Assembly: GCA_028698695.1 (NCBI GenBank) | Contig: JAQVWB010000088.1 | Span: 2,726-7,980, forward strand | Origin: Syntrophomonadaceae bacterium | GTDB lineage: Bacteria; Bacillota; Syntrophomonadia; Syntrophomonadales; Syntrophomonadaceae | Direction of reading: 5' to 3' | DNA length: 5,255 nucleotides | Shown here: piece after piece, positions 1-5,255 of the stretch | Numbering within the stretch: the first letter of the stretch is position 1 | Layout of the letters: every line of letters begins with the position of its first letter | Notes under the pieces: generated by a model | Database searches by the model: none | What the model was told of the DNA's origin: nothing | What the model saw: the letters and a program-made list of their open reading frames with translations, nothing else | Translations under genes and position numbers: made by a program

Positions 1-960
1 TCCATCAGATTTGGCCGTCAAAGTTGACAAATTGGTGTTTTCCAGAGAGTTACCCCGACTGGTCAAATTAGTGTCCGCAGCTACCTGTCCAAGCAGATTA
101 ATAATTTCTGCATCCGGCGGTCTGCCTGAGCCTTCCCCCTGAGTAAAAGTTTGGGATTGAGAAGTTACAGCTACTACCCGTTGAGATAAATTGCGATGGT
201 TTTCCATTTGTATCAGTTTCTTTACATCTACCTGCTGATTCGTTAACTGCTTTTCCTGGGCTGCAGGACGCTCATCCACTAATAATTGAACCGGTATTTG
301 TTCTTTCAGGTTGGCATTGGACAAGTTATTAATCTGCATTCCCTGTTTTTGATTTTGTCCTTCCATTTGAATAGCAGTTGGTTTAGCTTCTGCGAGTATC
401 TGTTCTGGCGATAGGGTCGAATTTGTCTGGTTAATAAGCTCTTTTACTGCTAATTCAGCTGGACTGATATTTTTAACCGGTTCCGGATTTACAGGTTGAG
501 CCAGCCCAGTCAGCAGTTTATCAGCCGGTTGGGGATTAGCCTCCAACATGGCAGAGGTTTGAGCAGTTACCGTATTGGACGCAGTTTCATTTATAAATGA
601 TTCTGCTTCAGCGTTACCCGCCATCAATGTCGGCATATCCTGGTCCTGAGTTGCTGTCATTACGAATAATTCAGGCACTACTACTTCTGATTCCGGTTGC
701 ATTGCTTGCTTTTCAGCTTCACTTTCATCCGGAGATTCTTGCTGATTGGTTCGGTTATTAATTAAACCAGGTTTGGGCTGAGCAGTTTTATTTGCTTTAG
801 CTTCCAGTAAAGCTTCCCTGTCTATTTTTTTCTTTACACAATCAGCAAATTTAGTGTTTTTTGAGAAGGCCGGTTTACTTAATGGTTGGTTATCTGCCTG
901 TTTGGGTAGTTTAACCAGGGGCTTGGGAGCAACGAATGCTGGTAGTAATTCAGCTGTCAA
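1..960 (-). CDS. fliK: FliK, flagellar hook-length control protein, N-terminal part (partial)
   Basis: An uninterrupted reading frame of 320 codons runs from a TTG at 960 to the left window edge, where it is cut at a codon boundary. FliK is secreted during hook assembly, acts as the hook-length ruler, and its C-terminal domain switches the export gate from hook to filament subunits; that domain lies outside the window. What is visible is a mostly disordered, Gln/Asn/Ala/Pro/Glu-rich region, as expected of the FliK ruler part, with a basic patch CVKKKIDR at 41-48 and short hydrophobic stretches such as VVVPELFVM at 93-101 and QIPVQLLV at 221-228. TTG is preferred because an in-frame TGA lies directly before it, a near-perfect ribosome binding site lies 8 nt upstream, and the first in-frame ATG is codon 87. 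Identification relies on composition and position after fliJ-ylxF; no conserved FliK domain is in view, and a different ruler-like protein cannot be strictly excluded. Confidence 0.82.
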   Translation of the reverse strand, partial: MTAELLPAFVAPKPLVKLPKQADNQPLSKPAFSKNTKFADCVKKKIDREALLEAKANKTAQPKPGLINNRTNQQESPDESEAEKQAMQPESEVVVPELFVMTATQDQDMPTLMAGNAEAESFINETASNTVTAQTSAMLEANPQPADKLLTGLAQPVNPEPVKNISPAELAVKELINQTNSTLSPEQILAEAKPTAIQMEGQNQKQGMQINNLSNANLKEQIPVQLLVDERPAAQEKQLTNQQVDVKKLIQMENHRNLSQRVVAVTSQSQTFTQGEGSGRPPDAEIINLLGQVAADTNLTSRGNSLENTNLSTLTAKSDG

Positions 961-965
961 TCAAT

Positions 966-977
966 TCACCTCCTTTC
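966..977 (-). promoter_or_regulatory. Very strong ribosome binding site of fliK
   Basis: GAAAGGAGGTGA is a 12-nt complement of the 16S rRNA 3' tail as known in Bacillus-type Firmicutes. The AGGAGG core ends 8 nt before the TTG at 960. It lies in the 48-nt ylxF-fliK gap and fixes the start of fliK, which has no nearby ATG. Confidence 0.85.
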
Positions 978-996
978 AATTCTTTATATATGCATG

Positions 997-1010
997 AAGG
1001 TTATAACCTT
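997..1010. repeat. 14-bp perfect palindrome at the ylxF stop codon
   Basis: AAGGTTATAACCTT reads the same on both strands and overlaps two bases of the ylxF TAA stop. It lies in the 48-nt gap ahead of fliK, 19 nt upstream of the fliK ribosome binding site. It has no loop and no T-run follows it in the direction of transcription, so it is not a standard intrinsic terminator. It could be a protein-binding site or a chance palindrome in AT-rich DNA; I see no second copy in the window. Confidence 0.4.
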
Positions 1011-1569
1011 ATTCAGCTACAACCAACATCTTTCTGGTAATGGCAGCGGCTCTGTCCGCATCAAAATTCTGCAATATTTCCGCCCCCTGATCAGGTTCCA
1101 ATTCGCCCAGAATACCAATAATATCTTCGTCTTTCAGCCGTGATAAGATTTGGGCAGCATCTTTGGCCTTCATCTCAGCATAATATTTGGCCAGATCCCG
1201 ATAAGCTTCCTGTTGGCTGGATTGACTGGTTTTTGAGTTTAGCAGTTGCTCATTCAGCATAACTATCTGCTCGGACGCTTCGGCTTCCTTCTTTTCAGCA
1301 CTTTTGAGTCTTTGTTCAGTTTGTTTAAGCTGGCTTTGCCGTTCCTTAATTTTATCTTCTAAATCCTGTATCTTTTTTTGTTCACTGGCAGCATTATTCG
1401 CAACTACTTCGGTGGTTTCTTCCTGGGGCAATATATTGTTTAATAGCGGAATTTTTTTCACCACTGCCGGGGTTTCTATGATATCAATATAAATAAGTAA
1501 ATAACCTGTGCCCGCTACAATTATCAGTATTAAAAATAAGGCCAGCAAAACTTTACCTGCAGATTTCAT
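1009..1569 (-). CDS. ylxF: YlxF/MotE-family membrane-anchored coiled-coil protein with MgtE-N-like C-terminus
   Basis: The 186-residue protein has a short basic N-terminus, one transmembrane segment at about 7-27 with no signal-peptidase site I can recognise, a linker, a charged coiled coil at about 62-112, and a helical C-terminal domain at about 126-183 (KDAAQILSRL, then LEPDQGAEIL and DADRAAAI). That last part has the repeated short-helix pattern of the MgtE intracellular N domain, also found in FliG. This architecture, and its place between fliJ and fliK, match YlxF of B. subtilis. The family is named for MotE, described in rhizobia as a chaperone for the periplasmic motility protein MotC; whether that role applies in a Gram-positive is unknown. 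With the N-terminus inside, the coil and C-terminal domain would be outside the membrane; the opposite orientation cannot be excluded. AGGAG lies 7 nt before the ATG, and the fliJ stop is 20 nt upstream. A role in motor or export assembly is an inference from context. Confidence 0.85.
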   Translation of the reverse strand: MKSAGKVLLALFLILIIVAGTGYLLIYIDIIETPAVVKKIPLLNNILPQEETTEVVANNAASEQKKIQDLEDKIKERQSQLKQTEQRLKSAEKKEAEASEQIVMLNEQLLNSKTSQSSQQEAYRDLAKYYAEMKAKDAAQILSRLKDEDIIGILGELEPDQGAEILQNFDADRAAAITRKMLVVAE

Positions 1570-1576
1570 CCTTTAT

Positions 1577-1581
1577 CTCCT
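1577..1581 (-). promoter_or_regulatory. Ribosome binding site of ylxF
   Basis: AGGAG lies 7 nt before the ATG at 1569, within the 20-nt gap after the fliJ stop. It supports this start; the short gap has no hairpin, so there is no sign of a terminator between the two genes. Confidence 0.7.
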
Positions 1582-1589
1582 ATCGTGTT

Positions 1590-2027
1590 TTAAAAGTTTT
1601 TTCTGAAGTAAGAATTTACCGCAACTTCATCAATAATTTTTTGTTCCTGACGATTATTTTCCAGAATATATTCATCCCATTCGCGTTCTTTTAATTTATC
1701 CAGAGTTTTGGTTTCCCGGGATTTTTCCACGAGGTTCAATCTTGATTTTTCCAATAATATTTCTGCATGATCCAATTCCTGCTCTTTTTCCTGAATAGCA
1801 GTTCTGGTAACCGAAATATAGTCTTTATACAAGATTATTTCCTGAACATCTCCCTCCAGGTTGCGAATTGAATGCATTAATAATTGCAAGCGTTGATTTA
1901 GAATAGCCAACTGCTCAGCTAACCGGTCCCGTTCCCTGAGAAAACTCTGGTGTTCTATACGAGCCTCATTCTCTATCTGGCGGGCCAGATTCAGGTTCTT
2001 CTCCAAACGGAAACTGAATTTTTTCAT
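1590..2027 (-). CDS. fliJ: FliJ, flagellar export chaperone / central-stalk-like protein
   Basis: FliJ is a small antiparallel coiled-coil protein that fits the centre of the FliI hexamer like the gamma subunit of F1, and links the ATPase to the FlhA export gate while cycling export chaperones. The 145-residue product is almost wholly helical and charged. It opens with KKFSFRLEKNLNLARQIEN, the usual FliJ N-terminal pattern (F-x-F-R-L-x-x-x-L). The second helix has the family segment TLDKLKEREWDEY at about 108-120, followed by a QEQKIIDE run near 127-134. Length is close to B. subtilis FliJ. AAGGA overlapping the fliI terminal codons lies 8 nt before the ATG; the fliI stop is 5 nt upstream, so the two genes are probably coupled. 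Sequence conservation in this family is weak, so the call relies on pattern, length and its place after fliI. Confidence 0.92.
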   Translation of the reverse strand: MKKFSFRLEKNLNLARQIENEARIEHQSFLRERDRLAEQLAILNQRLQLLMHSIRNLEGDVQEIILYKDYISVTRTAIQEKEQELDHAEILLEKSRLNLVEKSRETKTLDKLKEREWDEYILENNRQEQKIIDEVAVNSYFRKNF

Positions 2028-2032
2028 AATGG

Positions 2033-3361
2033 TTATCCTTCTACAGCATATTGCAGGCTATCTAAAGTAACAGCATAGTTTGCCTCATCATAAATTCCCT
2101 GACACTGAAAACCATGTAATCTTTCAATTAAGCGAATGGCTTTATCAATATTGGCATTCGACCCGGCTTTGTAGGCTCCTATATCAATTAAATCACGAGC
2201 TTCTTCATATACTGCCAAAATTGCGCGAAAATGGTTGGCATATTCCATCTGCTCTTTGGATACTATATCAATCATTACCCGGCTGATACTGTTAAGAACA
2301 TCTATGGATGGGTATAAATTCATAGCTGCCATCCGCCGACTAAGTGCTATATGACCATCAACTATGCCTCTTACTGCATCCGTTATCGGTTCATTCATAT
2401 CATCACCTTCAACCAGAACAGTATATAAGCCAGTGATAGTACCCCGTTCAGAAGTTCCTGCCCGTTCCAGTAATTTAGGAAGCAACGCAAATACTGAAGG
2501 AGTAAAACCTCTGGTCGCCGGAGGTTCTCCAATAGCCAACCCCACTTCACGCTGTGCCAGAGCAAACCTGGTCAGTGAATCCATTAGAAGCAACACATCT
2601 TTACCCTGATCACGGAAATACTCGGCAATGGCAGTGGCAACAAAAGCACCTTTAATTCTAACCAGAGCCGGTTGATCTGAGGTAGCTACAACCACTACTG
2701 ATTTGGCCAGACCCGCTTCTCCCAGGTCCCGCTCTAAAAATTCCCTTACCTCCCTGCCCCTTTCCCCTACCAGAGCTATAACACTAATGTCGGCTTCTGT
2801 ATTACGTGCAATCATTCCCATCAAGGTACTCTTACCCACCCCACTGCCGGCCAGAATCCCCATTCTCTGACCTTTACCCAGAGTAATTAAACCATCAATT
2901 GCTTTAACTCCAACTGGCAGAACTTCAGTAATTCTTTGGCGTCTTAATGGATTGGGAGGAGCGTTTACTACCGGATAGGAAACCTGGGTTTTAATACGGC
3001 CTTTTTCATCCATAGGCTCACCCAGACCATCCAATACCCGCCCTTGCAGCTCAGGGCTGACTTTTATGCGCAAGTTTTTTCCGGTAGCTAATATTTCGCT
3101 TCCAGGTCCGATGCCTTCCAGATTACCTAATGGCATTAGCAGGGTGCGATTATTTTTAAATCCTACCACTTCGGCTGGAACATATTGATCCTGAGCATAA
3201 GCAGTTTTTATATAACACAATTCACCCAGTGTTAATCTGGGTCCAAGCGCTTCCAGGGTAAGACCAATGGCTTGCGTTATTCTACCCTTCAGTTGACAGG
3301 TTGGCGCTTTTTCAATTGAAGACAATATCCTCTCAACATTCAGTCCAGCAGGTTTATTCAT
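2033..3361 (-). CDS. fliI: FliI, flagellum-specific export ATPase
   Basis: FliI is the hexameric ATPase of the flagellar type III export apparatus, related to the F1-ATPase catalytic subunit; ATP hydrolysis helps deliver and unfold rod, hook and filament subunits at the export gate. The 442-residue length is normal for the family. Visible motifs: Walker A AGSGVGKST at 171-179; GERGREV at 199-205, with Glu200 at the position of the catalytic glutamate in this ATPase class; Walker B VLLLMDS at 256-262; and an SISR segment at 358-361 that by family position probably holds the arginine finger. The N-terminal beta-barrel region covers roughly residues 20-95 and the C-terminal helical region about 365-442. 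The start ATG at 3361 is preceded at 9 nt by AGGAAG inside fliH and overlaps the fliH stop by 8 nt (ATGAATAA), suggesting coupled translation. All catalytic motifs are intact, and it sits next to its partners fliH and fliJ, which rules out an F- or V-type ATPase subunit. Confidence 0.98.
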   Translation of the reverse strand: MNKPAGLNVERILSSIEKAPTCQLKGRITQAIGLTLEALGPRLTLGELCYIKTAYAQDQYVPAEVVGFKNNRTLLMPLGNLEGIGPGSEILATGKNLRIKVSPELQGRVLDGLGEPMDEKGRIKTQVSYPVVNAPPNPLRRQRITEVLPVGVKAIDGLITLGKGQRMGILAGSGVGKSTLMGMIARNTEADISVIALVGERGREVREFLERDLGEAGLAKSVVVVATSDQPALVRIKGAFVATAIAEYFRDQGKDVLLLMDSLTRFALAQREVGLAIGEPPATRGFTPSVFALLPKLLERAGTSERGTITGLYTVLVEGDDMNEPITDAVRGIVDGHIALSRRMAAMNLYPSIDVLNSISRVMIDIVSKEQMEYANHFRAILAVYEEARDLIDIGAYKAGSNANIDKAIRLIERLHGFQCQGIYDEANYAVTLDSLQYAVEG

Positions 3362-4166
3362 CAGTCAGCACTTCCTGTACAGCATTTTCAATACTAGCTA
3401 CCCGGGTTTCTATGCGTGCATCAACTGAACCGGATTCACTTTCAATTTTTAATCCTCCCGGTAATATTTGGCCGTCTGCTTTAACTTCTATGTGCAGATC
3501 ATTTTGACCATCAAGCAAATTTATATTTTCCACAGCATCAAGTATGGTATCAATATCCGTCGGATTTACAAATAGGGTTATATTATCCGGTTGATTTAAA
3601 TAAGTTAGTGCTTCACGCAGAATATTGACTATAATATCAGGATTAGTTTGTAATTCCGTGGCTATTATTCTTTTGGCAATTGCCAGAGATAATCTAACCA
3701 TATCGGATTCACTGGATTCAAACATTGCCATTTTTATCCGATTGGCTTCCTGTATTATCTCCTGACTTTGTATCAAGGCCAATTGCCGGTCAGCTTCAAT
3801 GGCTTCCTGAGCCTGGCGTAGTCCTTCTTCATAACCTGATTGGCGAGCCTGTTCAGTAATTTCATGTGCTTCTTCCAAGGCCTTGGATCTTATCAGCTCT
3901 GCTTCATCCTGGGCAACATTTAAGGTTTCTCTGGCTTCACCGCGGGCTTTGTTTAATAAATCCAGCACCATTTGTTCAGTTTCCATAATTATTTTATCAG
4001 TCTCAGTTCTAAGCTCATTAATATCTTCGTTAGAGTTAAGCAGAATGCTATTGGTCTGGCTGGATTCTTTATTAGAAGTGTTTAAATCGACTTCGCCGGT
4101 CGTTTCTATTGATAACAACCGGGGTTCGGTTAGATGTAAATCCGACTTTTTAATTACTCTAGACAA
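3354..4166 (-). CDS. fliH: FliH, regulator of the flagellar export ATPase
   Basis: FliH is the peripheral stalk-like partner of the FliI ATPase in flagellar type III export: it restrains FliI activity and tethers it to the C-ring through FliN/FliM. From the TTG at 4166 the protein has 270 residues. It opens with SRVIKKSDL, followed by a poorly conserved polar stretch (about residues 17-55) and a long charged coiled coil (about 55-150). Inside the coil is an A-x3-G-x3-G-x3-A series at residues 107, 111, 115 and 119, the glycine-repeat pattern typical of FliH. The C-terminal globular part ends with the family signature LPGGLKIES...GSVDARIETR at about 235-255. The TTG overlaps the fliG stop by 8 nt and sits 9 nt after GGAGGAG. 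An in-frame ATG at 4175 directly abuts that ribosome binding site with no spacing, and an ATG at 4199 lies further inside fliG without a good site, so both are less likely. The 3' end overlaps fliI by 8 nt. Family call is firm; start is probable. Confidence 0.93.
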   Translation of the reverse strand: MSRVIKKSDLHLTEPRLLSIETTGEVDLNTSNKESSQTNSILLNSNEDINELRTETDKIIMETEQMVLDLLNKARGEARETLNVAQDEAELIRSKALEEAHEITEQARQSGYEEGLRQAQEAIEADRQLALIQSQEIIQEANRIKMAMFESSESDMVRLSLAIAKRIIATELQTNPDIIVNILREALTYLNQPDNITLFVNPTDIDTILDAVENINLLDGQNDLHIEVKADGQILPGGLKIESESGSVDARIETRVASIENAVQEVLTDE

Positions 4167-5178
4167 TAACCTCATCTCCTCCACCGCGGGCAACCACAAT
4201 TTCTCCAGTTTCTTCTAAACGGCGGATAATATTAACAACACGCTGCTGTGCTTCTTCCACATCGCGCAACCTTACCGGGCCCATGAACTCAATATCTTCA
4301 CGCAGCATATCTGCCGCCCGGGTAGACATATTGGTATATATCTTTTCTGAAACTTCCGGACTTGAACCCTTTAGAGCCAGGGCTAAATCCTGAGATTCCA
4401 CTTCGCGCAATACTCTTTGTACTGAACGGTTGTCTATCATAACAATATCCTCAAATACAAACATTAGTTTCTTGATTTCTTCCGCTAATTCGGGATCTTG
4501 AACCTCCAGGGCCTCCATAATGGTTTTTTCAGTTCCCCGGTCAACCCGATTGATGATTTCCACTACCGACTTGATACCTCCGGCATCCGTTAATTCCTGA
4601 GGTACGATTGAGGATAATTTCCTTTCTAATACTCTTTCTACTTCTTTAATCACTTCGGGAGAGGTCGTGTCCATTAGTGCAATTCTTTTGGCTACCTCTG
4701 ACTGCCTCTCCGGGGGCAGGGCCGACATAATCTGGGCTGCTTTGTCTGAATCCAGATAGGCCATTATCAGAGCTATAGTCTGTGGGTGTTCTGATTGAAT
4801 AAAGTTCAGTAATTGTGACGCTTCAGTCTTTCTCATGAAATCAAAGGGGCGAACCTGCAACGATGCTGATATTCGTCCTATTATTTCCATGGTTTTTTCG
4901 GCTCCATAGGCTCTTTCCAGTACTTCTTTGGCGTAGGATATCCCGCCCTGCCCTATATACTGACTGGCAAGGCACATTTCAAAAAACTCCCGATATATTT
5001 CATCAATGCGTTCATTGGAAACCTGCCTGATATTAGCAATTTCAAGGGTCAGATGCTCTATCTCATCATCATTCATAAATTGAAATAATTTAGCTGATTT
5101 TTCCGGCCCTAAAAAAATAAGTAAATTAGCCGCTTTCTGTTTTCCATTTAAAGGCTTTTTGCTAGTTGCGTTTGCCAT
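4159..5178 (-). CDS. fliG: FliG, flagellar motor switch / rotor protein
   Basis: FliG is the C-ring protein that joins the MS ring (FliF) to FliM and carries the charged surface that interacts with the stator to make torque. From the chosen start it is 339 residues, the normal family length. Residues about 5-85 are the FliF-binding N domain (KQKAANLLIFLG). The middle armadillo-type domain carries the EHPQ motif at 130-133 and a PPERQ segment near 155. The MFVF hinge is at 239-242. The torque domain has ALKGSS at 268-273, NMSTRA at 283-288, REDIE at 293-297 and GPVR at 300-303, including the conserved charged residues of this helix region. Start choice: the ATG at 5178 lies 7 nt after GAGG; an adjacent ATG at 5181 is only 4 nt away; an ATG at 5196 lies inside fliF and has no evident ribosome binding site. 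The 3' end encodes a GGG-DEVIV tail whose DNA also forms the fliH ribosome binding site. No truncation or missing key residue is visible. Confidence 0.97.
   Translation of the reverse strand: MANATSKKPLNGKQKAANLLIFLGPEKSAKLFQFMNDDEIEHLTLEIANIRQVSNERIDEIYREFFEMCLASQYIGQGGISYAKEVLERAYGAEKTMEIIGRISASLQVRPFDFMRKTEASQLLNFIQSEHPQTIALIMAYLDSDKAAQIMSALPPERQSEVAKRIALMDTTSPEVIKEVERVLERKLSSIVPQELTDAGGIKSVVEIINRVDRGTEKTIMEALEVQDPELAEEIKKLMFVFEDIVMIDNRSVQRVLREVESQDLALALKGSSPEVSEKIYTNMSTRAADMLREDIEFMGPVRLRDVEEAQQRVVNIIRRLEETGEIVVARGGGDEVIV
4176..4182 (-). promoter_or_regulatory. Ribosome binding site of fliH, inside the fliG 3' end
   Basis: GGAGGAG lies within the codons for the Gly-Gly-Asp-Glu tail of FliG. 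The AGGAG core ends 9 nt before the TTG at 4166, an ideal spacing. The in-frame ATG at 4175 follows the site directly and so is unlikely to be used. This site is the main reason for preferring the TTG start for fliH. Confidence 0.7.
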
Positions 5179-5182
5179 CATA

Positions 5183-5255
5183 TTACCTCGATTCATCTGC
5201 TAACCAGACTTTTAATACCTGGGCAGCATTCTCCGGATTATCCTCAATTAATTTG
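5183..5255 (-). CDS. fliF: FliF, flagellar MS-ring protein, C-terminal end only (partial)
   Basis: Only the last 23 codons and the TAA stop are in the window; the rest lies beyond the right edge. The readable tail runs KLIEDNPENAAQVLKVWL and then ADESR. It matches the pattern of FliF C-termini, where a segment with an NPE/HPE-type turn, an AAQV/VAQV-type helix and a final WL precede a few acidic residues. In the family this cytoplasmic tail of the MS-ring protein binds the N-terminal domain of FliG and so anchors the C-ring to the basal body. The next gene is fliG, beginning 4 nt after this stop, as expected. The family call rests on this short tail plus the neighbour, so it is good but not independent of context. 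Confidence 0.85.
   Translation of the reverse strand, partial: KLIEDNPENAAQVLKVWLADESR
5186..5189 (-). promoter_or_regulatory. Ribosome binding site deciding the fliG start
   Basis: GAGG lies in the last codons of fliF, immediately before its TAA. It is 7 nt from the ATG at 5178 and 4 nt from the ATG at 5181. No comparable purine-rich core lies at a suitable distance before the ATG at 5196. This favours a protein starting M-A-N-A-T-S and short fliF-fliG spacing compatible with translational coupling. Confidence 0.6.

Noticed and set aside
1304..1492. A 62-codon Cys- and Ser-rich plus-strand frame opposite ylxF
   Set aside because: Antisense of the coiled-coil codons; no plausible initiation signal or recognisable motif.
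1570..1589. Possible terminator or promoter in the fliJ-ylxF gap
   Set aside because: Only 20 nt, no inverted repeat with T-run and no promoter-like pair; it is taken up by the ylxF ribosome binding site.
2080..2286. A 68-codon plus-strand frame opposite the fliI 3' end
   Set aside because: Antisense to the conserved FliI C-terminal helical domain, with no ribosome binding site or domain evidence.
2364..2609. An 81-codon plus-strand open frame inside fliI
   Set aside because: Lies opposite a strongly conserved ATPase region including the Walker B neighbourhood; no supporting signals, so a shadow of fliI.
3301..3507. A 68-codon plus-strand frame spanning the fliH/fliI junction
   Set aside because: Opposite two well-supported overlapping genes; no independent support.
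4167..4199. An 11-residue N-terminal extension of FliH starting at ATG 4199
   Set aside because: It lies wholly inside fliG, lacks a spaced ribosome binding site, and the resulting MWLPAVEEMRL segment is just frame-shifted FliG tail; the TTG at 4166 fits the ribosome binding site and the expected SRVIK-type N-terminus.
3883..4218. A 111-codon plus-strand open frame opposite fliH and the end of fliG
   Set aside because: It is antisense to the FliH coiled coil; its Ser/Leu/Ile-rich composition is the mirror of Glu/Ala/Asn-rich codons. No ribosome binding site or family resemblance.

Overview
This window is a stretch of flagellar structural and export genes, all read on the minus strand and therefore transcribed from right to left. 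In transcription order they are the last codons of fliF, then fliG, fliH, fliI, fliJ, a MotE/YlxF-type membrane coiled-coil gene, and the 5' part of fliK, which runs off the left edge. This order matches the fliF-fliG-fliH-fliI-fliJ-ylxF-fliK run of the Bacillus subtilis fla/che operon and of many motile Clostridia.

The likely host is a motile Firmicute, probably a Clostridia-type anaerobe. The reasons are the ylxF gene between fliJ and fliK, the moderately AT-rich sequence, strong AGGAGG-type ribosome binding sites, and use of TTG starts. A Syntrophomonas- or Desulfotomaculum-like relative is a guess; no marker here fixes the genus.

Region by region: 5183-5255 is the fliF C-terminus (MS-ring, FliG-binding end). 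4159-5178 is fliG (C-ring rotor protein). 3354-4166 is fliH, 2033-3361 is fliI and 1590-2027 is fliJ, which together form the export ATPase complex. 1009-1569 is the ylxF/motE-like gene. 1-960 is the fliK N-terminal part, initiated at a TTG with an excellent ribosome binding site and with no ATG before codon 87.

The genes are packed tightly. There are 8-nt overlaps at fliG/fliH and fliH/fliI, and gaps of 4, 5, 20 and 48 nt at fliF/fliG, fliI/fliJ, fliJ/ylxF and ylxF/fliK. I see no promoter and no terminator inside the window, so this is an internal piece of one long transcript. No stretch over 300 bases lacks a gene; the longest non-coding gap is 48 nt.

Functionally, FliF and FliG form the rotor base, FliH-FliI-FliJ energise and feed the flagellar type III export gate, and FliK measures hook length and switches substrate specificity. 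The YlxF-type protein is a membrane-anchored coiled coil with an MgtE-N-like helical end resembling part of FliG. I did not find a new biological system here. The points worth a second look are translational details (start choice, coupling, the fliK initiation site) and the FliG/YlxF resemblance.
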